From Paenibacillus sp. MAHUQ-63 (lineage in GTDB: Bacteria > Bacillota > Bacilli > Paenibacillales > NBRC-103111), in contig NZ_JARADB010000002.1 of the NCBI RefSeq assembly GCF_028765165.1, positions 1,116,001 to 1,180,000 of the forward strand: a DNA stretch of 64,000 nt. Reading direction: 5' to 3'. A program made the position numbers and the translations under genes. A model generated the notes under the pieces. It did no database searches and was not told the DNA's origin. It worked only from the letters and a program-made list of their open reading frames with translations. Numbering within the stretch: the stretch's first letter is position 1; the number at the start of each line of letters is the position of its first letter. This document shows positions 41,105 to 49,641 of this stretch, one piece after another.

Positions 41105-41944
41105 ATGAATACGAAACGGGTCAATCAGAAATCGCTTCAGAGCGGCGGAATCCATCTCATTCTCATATTGGGCGCGGTGCTCATGGTCACGCCTTTCCTC
41201 TGGATGTTCCTGACGTCGGTGAAAACGTTGGGCGAGTCGACGGCAATTCCGCCGGTGCTGCTGCCAAAAACGTTCCAATGGAGCAATTATTCCAAGGTTT
41301 TTGTGAATCTGCCGTTCTTTACATTCTACTGGAATACGTTCATTACAACTGTGGTAAAAGTGGCCGGCCAGCTGGTCATCTGTTCGTTGGCAGCCTATGC
41401 GTTCGCCAGAATCGCTTTTCCGGGGCGCAGCTTTTTCTTCATTCTGATGCTTTCCGTGCTGATGGTGCCGGGGCAAGTATTTCTCATTCCGCAATATATG
41501 ATTATGAAAAATATGGGCTGGCTGAATTCGCTGACGGCTCTTATCGTACCCGGGTTATTCAGCGCTTTCGGTACGTTCCTGCTGCGTCAGTTTTTCATGA
41601 CGCTGCCCGGCGAGCTGGAAGAAGCGGCGAAGCTTGACGGCTGCAACCAATTCCGCATCTACTGGCAAATTATGCTGCCGCTCGCCAAATCCGGGATGAT
41701 CGCCCTCGCCATTTTCACCATGCTATGGTCGTGGAACGATCTCATGTGGCCGCTTATCGTCAATTCGTCACCGGATAAAATGGTGCTGTCCGCAGGAATC
41801 GCTTTCCTGGAAGGCGAACATAAAACGAATTACACCATTATTATGGCGGGCTCGATGATGGCGATTCTGCCTATGATCGTCATTTTCTTCGTGTTCCAGC
41901 GTTCTTTCATTCAAGGGATCGCATTCACAGGAAGCAAATCCTAA
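41105..41944 (+). CDS. Sugar ABC transporter permease (CUT1, MalG/UgpE-like)
   Basis: A 279-residue permease with six helices and the EAA loop ELEEAAKLDGCNQFRIYWQIMLPLAKSG. The N-terminus TPFLWMFLTSVKTLGE and C-terminus FQRSFIQGIAFTGSKS are standard for MalG-type subunits. AAGGAGGCGA precedes the ATG, 12 bp after the first permease. It completes the membrane channel of the importer. Confidence 0.96.
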   Translation: MNTKRVNQKSLQSGGIHLILILGAVLMVTPFLWMFLTSVKTLGESTAIPPVLLPKTFQWSNYSKVFVNLPFFTFYWNTFITTVVKVAGQLVICSLAAYAFARIAFPGRSFFFILMLSVLMVPGQVFLIPQYMIMKNMGWLNSLTALIVPGLFSAFGTFLLRQFFMTLPGELEEAAKLDGCNQFRIYWQIMLPLAKSGMIALAIFTMLWSWNDLMWPLIVNSSPDKMVLSAGIAFLEGEHKTNYTIIMAGSMMAILPMIVIFFVFQRSFIQGIAFTGSKS

Positions 41945-42014
41945 AGCTCATCATAAGATAACTTATAGGTATAGGTTCAAAATTACATACAATGTTACAG
42001 GAGATGAACTCATC

Positions 42015-43277
42015 ATGGATAAAGTTACGGCAATCCTGCTAGGGGCGGGAGATCGAGGAGCGCACGCGTATGCGCCTTATGCAATAAACTATCCGCACGA
42101 ACTGCAATTCGTGGCGGTCGCCGAGCCGCATGCGGAGCGTCGCGCCGCTTTTGCCGCAGCACACGGGATTGCGCCAGAAAATTCGCAGGAGAATTGGGAA
42201 GCGCTGCTGGCACAGCCGAAGCTGGCGGATATCGCCATCATTTGTACGCAGGATCAGATGCATTATCAGCCAACGTTGAAAGCGCTTGAGCTTGGGTACC
42301 ACGTTCTGCTCGAGAAGCCGATGTCGCCAAGTCCAGCCGAATGCGTGGAGATGGAGCTCATGGCCAAAAAGCATAACAGGCTGCTGACAATCTGCCACGT
42401 GCTGCGGTATACCACGTTCTGGACGGCCATGAAGCGCGCGATCGACGAAGGCAAAATCGGCCAGATCGTGAACATTCAACTGAACGAGAATGTCGGTAAT
42501 ATGCATATGGCGCACAGCTTCGTTCGCGGCAATTGGAACAACGCCGACAAGTCGTCACCGATGATATTGGCCAAATCGTGCCACGACATGGACATTCTTT
42601 CCTATATCATGGGCGGGCCCGCCCAGCGTGTCAGTTCTTTCGGGTCGCTTATGCATTTCAACGAGGCCAACGCGCCGGAAGGCGCGCCGGCACGCTGCTT
42701 GGAGGGCTGTCCGGCTGAGACCTCGTGCCAATATTACGCCCCCAAATATTATTTGGGCGCAGGCCGCCGCTGGGCGCGTAAATTTACGACGGATACGAGC
42801 AATGAAGGCATCATTGAAGCGCTACGCACAACGCCTTATGGCAAATGCGTATACCGGAGCGATAATAACGTCGTTGACCATCAGGTGGTCAATATGGAGT
42901 TCGCCGGCGGAGCGACCGCCATGTTCAGCATGTGCGGGTTCACGCGTGACAACACGCGGATTCTCCAAATCATGGGGACGAAAGGCGACATTCGCGGCAA
43001 TATGGAGGAGAACGAGTTCACCGTTCATGATTTCGTGACGAATGAGAAGACGACCATCCATGTTCACGCATCCGAAGAGGGGCACGGCGGAGGCGATGCA
43101 GGCATCGTGCGCAGCTTCTTGCGCGAAGTGAGAACGTATGCAGGGGGCGAAAGCTCGTCGTCGGCCTCCGTATCCGTGCGCAGCCATCTCATGTCGTTCG
43201 CAGCGGAGGAATCCCGTTTGAACGGCGGCAAGCCTATTGCGATCGAGGAATTCTACAACCGGTTGGTTCAGGTCTAA
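42015..43277 (+). CDS. Gfo/Idh/MocA family oxidoreductase
   Basis: A 420-residue NAD(P)-dependent sugar or inositol dehydrogenase. The Rossmann motif is ILLGAGDRGAHAYA (about 7-20), the catalytic-region Lys lies in LEKPMSPSP (EKP, about 99-101), and the C-terminal sheet domain follows. A Cys-bearing insertion CLEGCPAETSCQYYAPKYYL (about 228-247) could bind a metal or form a structural knuckle. An ACAGGAGATG ribosome site precedes the ATG. It is 70 bp after the permease and is the probable first enzyme for the imported sugar. Confidence 0.94.
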   Translation: MDKVTAILLGAGDRGAHAYAPYAINYPHELQFVAVAEPHAERRAAFAAAHGIAPENSQENWEALLAQPKLADIAIICTQDQMHYQPTLKALELGYHVLLEKPMSPSPAECVEMELMAKKHNRLLTICHVLRYTTFWTAMKRAIDEGKIGQIVNIQLNENVGNMHMAHSFVRGNWNNADKSSPMILAKSCHDMDILSYIMGGPAQRVSSFGSLMHFNEANAPEGAPARCLEGCPAETSCQYYAPKYYLGAGRRWARKFTTDTSNEGIIEALRTTPYGKCVYRSDNNVVDHQVVNMEFAGGATAMFSMCGFTRDNTRILQIMGTKGDIRGNMEENEFTVHDFVTNEKTTIHVHASEEGHGGGDAGIVRSFLREVRTYAGGESSSSASVSVRSHLMSFAAEESRLNGGKPIAIEEFYNRLVQV

Positions 43278-43283
43278 TAGAAG

Positions 43284-43325
43284 AAACGCAAGCCGCCGGC
43301 GGGAGCCGGCAGCTTGCGTTTTTTT
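43284..43325. terminator. Terminator after the sugar operon
   Basis: AAACGCAAGC pairs with GCTTGCGTTT around an inner GCCGGC pair, followed by T residues. It overlaps the end of the convergent XRE-cupin gene. Confidence 0.92.
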
Positions 43326-43884
43326 ACACGGAGGGATAATAGATGATCGTCTTATAGACAGCTCTGCGGTCCGTGAGATTCGTATACGTATGCGGTCTGT
43401 CAGCGGAGAAATGGATGCCGTCGCCGGCATACAGCGTGTAGCTCTCTTGTCCGATCGTGATTTGCAGCTTGCCTTCCACCATCAGAATGTATTCCTCAAC
43501 GCCTTCGTTATGAGGCTCCGATGTATGGCTGCAATGCCGATCCATTTGGACGGTATAGATCTCAAAGTTTTTCTGCGGGTGGAAGGGAAACAGCGGATAG
43601 GCGCGATATTGGCCGTCTTCCTCTTCGAATGGGGATAAATCATCCGAACGGACAACGGTAATCTTCGGTTCATCGTCTTCGATTAAAGAGGTGAAGGAGA
43701 TCTGCAGCCCGCTGACGATCTTCCAAAGCACGGAGATTGTCGGATTCGAGTCTCCCCGTTCGATCTGCCCCAGCATCGCTTTGCTGACGCCGGTCAACTC
43801 GGCTACCTGATCCAAGCTTAAGCCTCTTGTTTTGCGGATGTTCAGCAGCTTTCTGCCGACCATTTTGTGTATCGGTTCTTGCAT
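43324..43884 (-). CDS. XRE family regulator with C-terminal cupin domain
   Basis: A 186-residue regulator: an XRE helix-turn-helix (LLNIRKTRGLSLDQVAELTG to GDSNPTISVLWKI, residues 12-60) joined to a cupin sensor domain (about 105-186) with the HNEGVEEYILMVEGKLQI and YAGDGIHFSADRPHTYTN motifs. AGAAGGAG lies upstream of ATG 43884. It is divergent from tdh-kbl, the usual position for a regulator of the neighbouring operon, and the same family controls many amino-acid and polyamine pathways. Confidence 0.94.
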   Translation of the reverse strand: MQEPIHKMVGRKLLNIRKTRGLSLDQVAELTGVSKAMLGQIERGDSNPTISVLWKIVSGLQISFTSLIEDDEPKITVVRSDDLSPFEEEDGQYRAYPLFPFHPQKNFEIYTVQMDRHCSHTSEPHNEGVEEYILMVEGKLQITIGQESYTLYAGDGIHFSADRPHTYTNLTDRRAVYKTIIYYPSV

Positions 43885-43931
43885 CGGTGTGACTCCTTCT
43901 GAGTAAATTGGGTCCGTCAAATTCGCCTATT

Positions 43932-44003
43932 TACAATATAACATACATTCGTGTAATATGGTATATATAGACAGTAAAACGCACATATGTACAGTATATT
44001 GTA
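43932..44003. promoter_or_regulatory. Candidate paired operator between the XRE-cupin and tdh genes
   Basis: TACAATATAACATA (43932-43945) and, inverted, TACAGTATATTGTA (43990-44003) agree at 11 of 14 positions when aligned on the same strand. They lie in the 140-bp AT-rich divergent region, one near each gene. A matching pair is what a regulator of both transcripts would use. Confidence 0.4.
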
Positions 44004-44025
44004 TATTCACGTAGGAGGAATCATC

Positions 44026-45066
44026 ATGTCCAGAATGATGGTAGGGTTGGTCAAAGAACACCGCGGACCCGGCGCCGTATTGAAAGAAGTTCCCGTGCCG
44101 GTGTGCGGCGACGACGAAGTGCTCGTTCGTATCAAGGCGAGTTCCATTTGCGGAACGGATCTGCATATTTACAAATGGGATGCTTGGGCGGACAAAACCG
44201 TCATTACGCCCAACGTGTTCGGCCATGAATTTGCCGGCATCGTCGTCGAGATCGGTGACCGGGTTCGCGGTGTGAGAATCGGTGACCACGTCTCTGCCGA
44301 AGGGCATATGATCTGCGGGAATTGCAAAGCGTGCCGAACCGGTAACGGGCATGTATGCCCGCATACCAAAAGCTTCGGCATTACGGCGCCGGGCTGCTTC
44401 GCCGAGTATGCCGTCGTCAAGGCGAGCAATATTATTCATAATTCGCCTGAATTGCCTTTCGAAATAGCCTGCTTGCAGGATCCGCTCGGCAACGCGGTAC
44501 AAACCGTGCTATCGGGAGATATCGTCGGGAAGACGGTTGCGATCATTGGGGTAGGTCCCATCGGACTGCTGGCCATCAAAGTGGCGAAAGCGTGCGGTGC
44601 AGGCGCAATCTATGCTGTGGACATTAACCAGAACCGGCTGAATATGGCCTCGCAGATGGGGGCGGATGTCACGATCAATGCGATGGAAACGCGTACATCC
44701 GAGGAGCTGCGCAAGCTGACGGAAGGCGAAGGCGTGGAGGTCGTCCTTGAAATGTCGGGCAATCCGCTTGCGATTGCGGATGCATTCGAGGCTGCGGCCA
44801 ATGCGGGCCGTGTATCGCTCCTGGGCATTCCGACGAAGGAAGTCAGTCTGGATGTAACGAACCAGATTATTTTCAAGGGACTTAAGGTCGAAGGCATCAC
44901 CGGGCGCAAAATGTACCAGACCTGGTACCAGATGAAAGGGCTGCTGAACCAGCATCGCGTGGATTTGGCGTCGGTAATCACCCATACCTTCACGCTGGAC
45001 CAATATGAGGAAGCCTTCCGTTTAATGCATGAGGGCCAATGCGGTAAAATTGTTTTTACTCATTAA
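44026..45066 (+). CDS. tdh: L-threonine 3-dehydrogenase
   Basis: A 346-residue zinc alcohol dehydrogenase-type enzyme that oxidises L-threonine to 2-amino-3-ketobutyrate with NAD+. Catalytic zinc ligands lie in SICGTDLHIYKWD (Cys about 38) and FGHEFAG (His about 63), and the structural zinc site is CGNCKACRTGNGHVC. The Rossmann motif is IGVGPIGLLAIK. The HIYKWD wording is specific to threonine dehydrogenases. AGGAGGAAT precedes ATG 44026. It is followed by kbl, which takes the unstable product. Confidence 0.96.
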   Translation: MSRMMVGLVKEHRGPGAVLKEVPVPVCGDDEVLVRIKASSICGTDLHIYKWDAWADKTVITPNVFGHEFAGIVVEIGDRVRGVRIGDHVSAEGHMICGNCKACRTGNGHVCPHTKSFGITAPGCFAEYAVVKASNIIHNSPELPFEIACLQDPLGNAVQTVLSGDIVGKTVAIIGVGPIGLLAIKVAKACGAGAIYAVDINQNRLNMASQMGADVTINAMETRTSEELRKLTEGEGVEVVLEMSGNPLAIADAFEAAANAGRVSLLGIPTKEVSLDVTNQIIFKGLKVEGITGRKMYQTWYQMKGLLNQHRVDLASVITHTFTLDQYEEAFRLMHEGQCGKIVFTH

Positions 45067-45086
45067 TATAACTTGGGAGGTTCGTC

Positions 45087-46265
45087 ATGCATTATTTGAA
45101 CGATTTGGCGGCAGATATCGAGGGCTGGAAGCGGGACGGCCGGTACCGTACGATCAAAGTATGGGAGAGCGGCTCCGGCACCTGGATGAATTTGAACGGG
45201 CGGCGTATTCTCCAAATGTCCTCCAACAACTATTTGGGGCTGACCGATCATCCCCGGTTGAAGCAGGCGGCAATCGCCGCCATCGAGAAATACGGCGTCG
45301 GCAGCGGTTCGGTGCGGACGATTACGGGGACGCTGGATATTCACGAACAGCTGGAGCTGGAGCTCGCAGCCTTCAAAGGCACGGAAGCGGCACTCGTCTT
45401 CCAGTCCGGCTTCACGACGAACCAGGGCGCATTGTCTGCGATTCTTGGCGCGGATGACGTCGTGATCTCCGACGAGCTGAACCATGCAAGCATCATCGAC
45501 GGCATTCGCCTGACGAAGGCGGCGCGCCGGATCTTCGCGCATAAGGATATGAATCAGCTTGAAGCCGTGCTGAAAGATACACAAAATCATCGCAAACGGG
45601 TCATCGTAACCGACGGCGTGTTCTCCATGGACGGGGACATTGCGCCGCTTCCGGACATTGTGCAATTGGCGGAAGCTTATGACGCCATCGTGTATGTGGA
45701 CGATGCGCACGCCAGCGGTGTGCTGGGCAAGAACGGCAAAGGCTCGACCGACCATTTCGGCCTGCACGGACGCGTCCATATTCAGATCGGCACGCTGTCC
45801 AAAGCGATCGGCGCCGTAGGCGGCTATGTCGCCGGAGCCCAGCTGCTGAAAGAGCATTTGATCCACTCCGCGCGGCCGTTCCTCTTCAGCACGTCGCAGC
45901 CGCCGGCCGTTGCAGCTACATGCTTAGCTGCGATTCAGGTGCTGCGCGAGAGTTCGGATCTGGTCGCCAAGTTGTGGCATAATGCGAACGGCTTCCGGAG
46001 CTCGCTGCAGCGCCTGGGCTTCGATACCGGCGCCAGCGAAACGCCGATCATCCCGATCATCGTAGGGGACCCCGCACGAACGATGCGTTTCTCTGACCGC
46101 CTGCTCGAGGAGGGGATCTTCGCGCAAGGCATCGTTTATCCGACCGTCGCGATGGACAAAGGCCGCGTTCGGCTGATTGTGACGGCGCAGCATACGGAAG
46201 CGGATCTTGCCGTTGCCCTTGGAAGCTTGGAGAAGGTCGGCCGGGAATTCGGCTTGATCTCATAA
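45087..46265 (+). CDS. kbl: Glycine C-acetyltransferase (2-amino-3-ketobutyrate CoA ligase)
   Basis: A 392-residue PLP enzyme of the alpha-oxoamine synthase family that converts 2-amino-3-ketobutyrate and CoA into glycine and acetyl-CoA. The N-terminus has SSNNYLGLTDHP, the cofactor region GSVRTITGTLDIHEQLE and VYVDDAHASGVLG, and the Schiff-base Lys is in GTLSKAIGAVGG (about 241). Immediate linkage to tdh (20 bp) sets this apart from the closely similar BioF. GGGAGG precedes the ATG. Confidence 0.95.
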   Translation: MHYLNDLAADIEGWKRDGRYRTIKVWESGSGTWMNLNGRRILQMSSNNYLGLTDHPRLKQAAIAAIEKYGVGSGSVRTITGTLDIHEQLELELAAFKGTEAALVFQSGFTTNQGALSAILGADDVVISDELNHASIIDGIRLTKAARRIFAHKDMNQLEAVLKDTQNHRKRVIVTDGVFSMDGDIAPLPDIVQLAEAYDAIVYVDDAHASGVLGKNGKGSTDHFGLHGRVHIQIGTLSKAIGAVGGYVAGAQLLKEHLIHSARPFLFSTSQPPAVAATCLAAIQVLRESSDLVAKLWHNANGFRSSLQRLGFDTGASETPIIPIIVGDPARTMRFSDRLLEEGIFAQGIVYPTVAMDKGRVRLIVTAQHTEADLAVALGSLEKVGREFGLIS

Positions 46266-46276
46266 TGAGAAGAAGG

Positions 46277-46306
46277 AGTGCCGTGGCGAACACGGCACTT
46301 TCTTTT
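46277..46306 (+). terminator. Terminator after tdh-kbl
   Basis: AGTGCCGTG pairs perfectly with CACGGCACT, followed by TTCTTTTT. Confidence 0.92.
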
Positions 46307-46388
46307 TGCCCGATATGCATAAAAGAGCATTACTTCCAATATAGTGAGATGATGGATACATATCGTAACACGAATGAGGAGTGATCGT

Positions 46389-46958
46389 TTGAACAAGGTC
46401 CGTTATCGAAAGTACACGTATGTTGTTGTACTGCTAATCTTGTTGGTTATGGCCTTCGGCGCATGGCCTGCAGCGGCAGCCGAAAGCCAAGAGTACGATG
46501 TGTATTTGAAGCTGGATGGCATTGAAGGCGAATCTCAAGCCAGAGGGTTTGAAAAGTGGATTGAAGTTCAGTCCTTCTCCTTCGATGTCCACAATACGGC
46601 AGCGGGCGCCAGCACTAGCGGAGCCGGATCATCGGCAGGCAAAGCCGTGCCCAGCACCATTTTGCTGAACAAAAATTTTGACGCCTCGTCCATTCCGTTG
46701 TTTCTGAACACCGTCACGGCCAAATCGCTAGAGAAAGGCCAAATTGTTTTCGTGCCTTCAGGCAGCGAGGACAGGAAGCCTGTCATTACGATCGATTTGG
46801 AAAAAGTGAATGTGAGCTCGTTCAGCATGTATGAGACGAATGAAACGATTGAGTTGAGCTATGGTTCTATCGCTATCAAATACAATATGGTTGGACCGAC
46901 AGGCAAAGTAACGACAGTGACGGGCGGATGGGATTTTACGAAAAATGTGAAAAAATAA
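46389..46958 (+). CDS. Secreted Hcp-fold (DUF796-type) protein
   Basis: A 189-residue protein with a signal peptide (about 1-35: a basic start, hydrophobic VVVLLILLVMAFG, then AAAAES). The mature part opens with YDVYLKLDGIEGES, continues with KWIEVQSFSFDV, then a Gly/Ser loop, FDASSIPLF and YGSIAIKYNM. This is the Hcp pattern, the ring protein of type VI secretion tubes. Gram-positive bacteria have no type VI system, and no such gene is near, so this is an Hcp-like domain used for another, extracellular purpose. The start is TTG 46389, five bases after GAGGAGTGAT; ATG 46374 lies before that site. Confidence 0.85.
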   Translation: MNKVRYRKYTYVVVLLILLVMAFGAWPAAAAESQEYDVYLKLDGIEGESQARGFEKWIEVQSFSFDVHNTAAGASTSGAGSSAGKAVPSTILLNKNFDASSIPLFLNTVTAKSLEKGQIVFVPSGSEDRKPVITIDLEKVNVSSFSMYETNETIELSYGSIAIKYNMVGPTGKVTTVTGGWDFTKNVKK

Positions 46959-46963
46959 CCGCA

Positions 46964-47010
46964 GAGAGCGCCAAATAAGGTCGATTTGACCTTGCGGGGG
47001 CTCTCTTTTT
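46964..47010 (+). terminator. Terminator after the Hcp-like gene
   Basis: AGAGAGC and GCTCTCT close a two-part stem with AAGGTC/GACCTT inside, followed by five T. Confidence 0.88.
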
Positions 47011-47104
47011 ATCTTACATGGATGCAGCTGTACTTCCCTTTCCGGAGTCGTTATAATGGATTTTACTTATTGGATAAAATTAGGATGTGAGGGGGACAAG
47101 TGGG

Positions 47105-48190
47105 ATGAAAGCCGGTCGTTTGGGAACGATCCTGATGGCTGCAGCCATCATGTGCTCAGCTTGTACACGCAGCAGCGATTCCGAGAACCAAGTGAAAACA
47201 GCGGACAGCAAGCCCGCCGCCGCTAGAGCCTACACGGTGCTTGCGGAGCACTTGAAAATTCCTTGGTCCATCCAGTTTGACGGGGATACGATTTATGTGA
47301 GCGAGCGGGAGGGCCATATTGTCCAAATAAGCGGCGATTCCGTCACCCGGCAAAAGGTGCAGCTCAAAAAGCCGGTCAAGCATCAAGGGGAAGGCGGATT
47401 CCTCGGTCTCCAATTGTCTCCTGATTTTGCGAAAACGAAACAGGCCTATGCTTATCATACCTATGAAGAAGGCGGCAAAGCCTATAATCGCGTCATCATG
47501 CTGCAGAAGAAAAACGGCGGTTGGGAAGAGGTCAAAGCGTATCTCGAAGGCATCCCGGGAGCCTACACCCATAATGGCGGGCGGATAGCCATTGGTCCTG
47601 ATCAGATGCTGTATGTGACGACAGGCGATTCGGGCAACGACATGCTGGCGCAGGATATGAAAAGTACGGCGGGCAAAATATTGCGTATGACCTTGGATGG
47701 CAAAGTGCCTGCGGATAACCCGTTTCCCGGGTCCTACGTGTATACTTACGGCCATCGCAATCCGCAAGGCATCGTCTGGGACAAGCAGGGCCGGATGTAT
47801 AACACGGAGCATGGTCCGTCGGGGGATCCGGGAGGGCATGATGAGGTTAACCTCATTGAAAAAGGGAAAAATTACGGGTGGCCGCTCATCATCGGCAGCG
47901 CGAAGAAAGAGAGCATGGTCAGCCCGTTGTACCATACCGGCAATACGGCGATCGCCCCTTCGGGCATGACGGTCGATGCCGATGGACAGCTGTTGTTCGC
48001 AACGCTGCGCGGGCAGAAGCTGTATAAGTATAACCCTGCAGCCAATCAATTGACGACCAAATTGGAGGGGGAAGGCAGGCTCCGGGATGTGAAGCTGCAT
48101 AACGGCGATGTGTATGTAATCACGAACAATACCGACGGCCGAGGCAGTCCGGGCGCGAGCGATGACCGCTTATTGCTGCTTAAACCATAG
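47105..48190 (+). CDS. PQQ-dependent glucose/sorbosone dehydrogenase-like lipoprotein (YliI-type)
   Basis: A 361-residue lipoprotein with lipobox IMCSACT (Cys about 19). The six-bladed propeller of soluble aldose sugar dehydrogenases follows: GEGGFLGLQLSPDF, THNGGRIAIGPDQMLYVTTGD (the catalytic-His region), YGHRNPQGIVWD and EHGPSGDPGGHDEVNLIEKGKNYGWP. These supply the PQQ and calcium ligands. Many Gram-positive members may bind no PQQ, since the cofactor is often not made. GAGGGGG precedes ATG 47105; the GTG at 47087 adds six residues before the signal peptide. Monocistronic. Confidence 0.92.
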   Translation: MKAGRLGTILMAAAIMCSACTRSSDSENQVKTADSKPAAARAYTVLAEHLKIPWSIQFDGDTIYVSEREGHIVQISGDSVTRQKVQLKKPVKHQGEGGFLGLQLSPDFAKTKQAYAYHTYEEGGKAYNRVIMLQKKNGGWEEVKAYLEGIPGAYTHNGGRIAIGPDQMLYVTTGDSGNDMLAQDMKSTAGKILRMTLDGKVPADNPFPGSYVYTYGHRNPQGIVWDKQGRMYNTEHGPSGDPGGHDEVNLIEKGKNYGWPLIIGSAKKESMVSPLYHTGNTAIAPSGMTVDADGQLLFATLRGQKLYKYNPAANQLTTKLEGEGRLRDVKLHNGDVYVITNNTDGRGSPGASDDRLLLLKP

Positions 48191-48192
48191 GA

Positions 48193-48244
48193 AAAACCCT
48201 TACAGGCGAACTAATTGACAAGTTTGCCCGGTAAGGGTTTTTTG
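48193..48244. terminator. Bidirectional terminator
   Basis: AAAAACCCTTAC pairs with GTAAGGGTTTTT, with further pairing inside (AGGCGAACT with AGTTTGCC). It separates convergent genes. Confidence 0.92.
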
Positions 48245-48260
48245 CTGTATCTGCGTTATG

Positions 48261-49499
48261 TTAAGCGCCGTATTTTTTGAAAACGAGGACGGCATTATGG
48301 CCGCCGAAGCCGAACGAGCTCGATAAGCCGTATTGCAGTTCGGCTGTGCGTGCGCGGTGAGGCACATAATCCAGATCGCACTGCGGATCGGCATGATCGA
48401 GATTGATCGTCGGCGGGATGATGCCGTCCTGCAGAGTCTTGATCAGCGCGACCGCTTCCACGCCGCCTGCTGCGCCCAGCATGTGCCCCAGCATCGATTT
48501 GTTTGCGCTGACGGGCACATCGTAGGCCCTGCGGCCAAGCAGCCGCTTGATGGCAAGCGTCTCGGACAGATCGCCGGCCGGCGTGCTTGTCGCATGGGCG
48601 TTGATCGTGTCCAGCTCCTCAGCCGCCACCCCGGCGTCCGCGAGCGCATCGCGCATGGCTCGGTAGGCGCCCAAGCCTTCCGGATCGGTCGCCACGATAT
48701 GGTAGGCGTCCGAGGTTGAGCCATAGCCGACGAGCTCGGCATGGATCTTGGCGCCCCGGAGCTCGGCATGCTCGAGCGACTCCAGCACCAGCACGCCGGC
48801 GCCTTCGGCGGAGACGAAGCCGTCGCGCTGCGCATCGAACGGGCGGCTGGCTTGCTGCGGCGGACACTCGCGCGTCGACAGCGCCGTCGCATTGCCGAAG
48901 CCCGCCAGCGCGAGGTCGGTGACCGTCGCTTCGGCGCCTCCGGCAATGACGGCGTCTGCGCCTCCGCGCTGGATCAGCTTGAAGGCTTCGCCGATGGCGT
49001 TATTGCCTGTGGCGCAAGCGGTCACCGGCGCGAGCGAAGGCCCTTTGGCGCCATACAGGATGCTGACTTGCGCAGCGGCCATGTTCGCGATCATCATCGG
49101 CACGACGGTCGGACTGACGCGGCCGGGGCCGCGGGTCAGCAGCGTCCGGTAGTTGTCCAGCATCGTATGGATGCCGCCGATCCCGGAGCCGATGTAGACG
49201 CCGACTCGCTCTTCGTTGGCCGCGTTGATCTCGAGGCCGGCATCGTCGATCGCCTGTTTGGCTGCGGCAACGGCGAATTGGCAGTACCGGTCCATGCGCC
49301 GTACTTCCCGGCGCCCTACGGCGGCCTCGGCGTCGAAATCCCGAATGACGCCGGCAATGCCGGCTTTGTATCCGGAGACGTCCATGTGATCGATTGGGGT
49401 AATGCCGGAGGTGCCGCTTGTCAGCTTCTCCCAAAATACATCCACTTGATGACCGAGGGGAGTGATGACTCCCATTCCTGTAATCACAACACGTTTCAT
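48261..49499 (-). CDS. fabF: Beta-ketoacyl-ACP synthase II
   Basis: A 412-residue condensing enzyme of fatty-acid elongation. The catalytic triad is plain: Cys in VTACATGNNAIG (about 163), His in NAHATSTPAGD (about 304) and His in NKSMLGHMLGAAGG (about 341). The start MKRVVITGMGVITPLG and end SSFGFGGHNAVLVFKKY are canonical. It is a lone gene here, away from fabD/fabG/acpP, so it may be a second FabF or the only copy placed apart. GGAGGAAAT precedes the ATG. It is divergent from the XRE gene at 49642. Confidence 0.96.
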   Translation of the reverse strand: MKRVVITGMGVITPLGHQVDVFWEKLTSGTSGITPIDHMDVSGYKAGIAGVIRDFDAEAAVGRREVRRMDRYCQFAVAAAKQAIDDAGLEINAANEERVGVYIGSGIGGIHTMLDNYRTLLTRGPGRVSPTVVPMMIANMAAAQVSILYGAKGPSLAPVTACATGNNAIGEAFKLIQRGGADAVIAGGAEATVTDLALAGFGNATALSTRECPPQQASRPFDAQRDGFVSAEGAGVLVLESLEHAELRGAKIHAELVGYGSTSDAYHIVATDPEGLGAYRAMRDALADAGVAAEELDTINAHATSTPAGDLSETLAIKRLLGRRAYDVPVSANKSMLGHMLGAAGGVEAVALIKTLQDGIIPPTINLDHADPQCDLDYVPHRARTAELQYGLSSSFGFGGHNAVLVFKKYGA

Positions 49500-49578
49500 G
49501 CTATTTCCTCCTTATTTATATGTGCATGGGGATTAGTTTCTACTGTTATGCCATTAGAATGTCACAGTTGTTATCCTA

Positions 49579-49607
49579 TTACAAGTTATAGTTTATACTG
49601 GTATAAT
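49579..49607 (+). promoter_or_regulatory. Promoter with palindrome over the -10 of the MmyB-type regulator
   Basis: TTACAA (49579-49584), 17 bases, TATAAT (49602-49607). TTATACTGGTATAA (49593-49606) is a 14-bp palindrome with a two-base centre that covers most of the -10, an arrangement suited to repression, probably by the gene's own product. Confidence 0.55.
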
Positions 49608-49641
49608 AGCTTCTAGGATGCACTTATAGGGAGGTATGACC

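Noticed and set aside
46389..46958. A type VI secretion system in this window
   Set aside because: Only an Hcp-fold domain is present, it has a Sec signal peptide, and none of the sheath, baseplate or ATPase genes are nearby.
49560..49586. TGTCACA upstream of the MmyB-type gene as a second ECF41 promoter
   Set aside because: Sixteen bases downstream the sequence is AAGT, not CGTC, and a good sigma-A promoter exists close by.
48443..49616. Several long open frames antisense or parallel to fabF
   Set aside because: High GC keeps the frames open; they are Arg-rich shadows without ribosome sites, and fabF itself is unmistakable.
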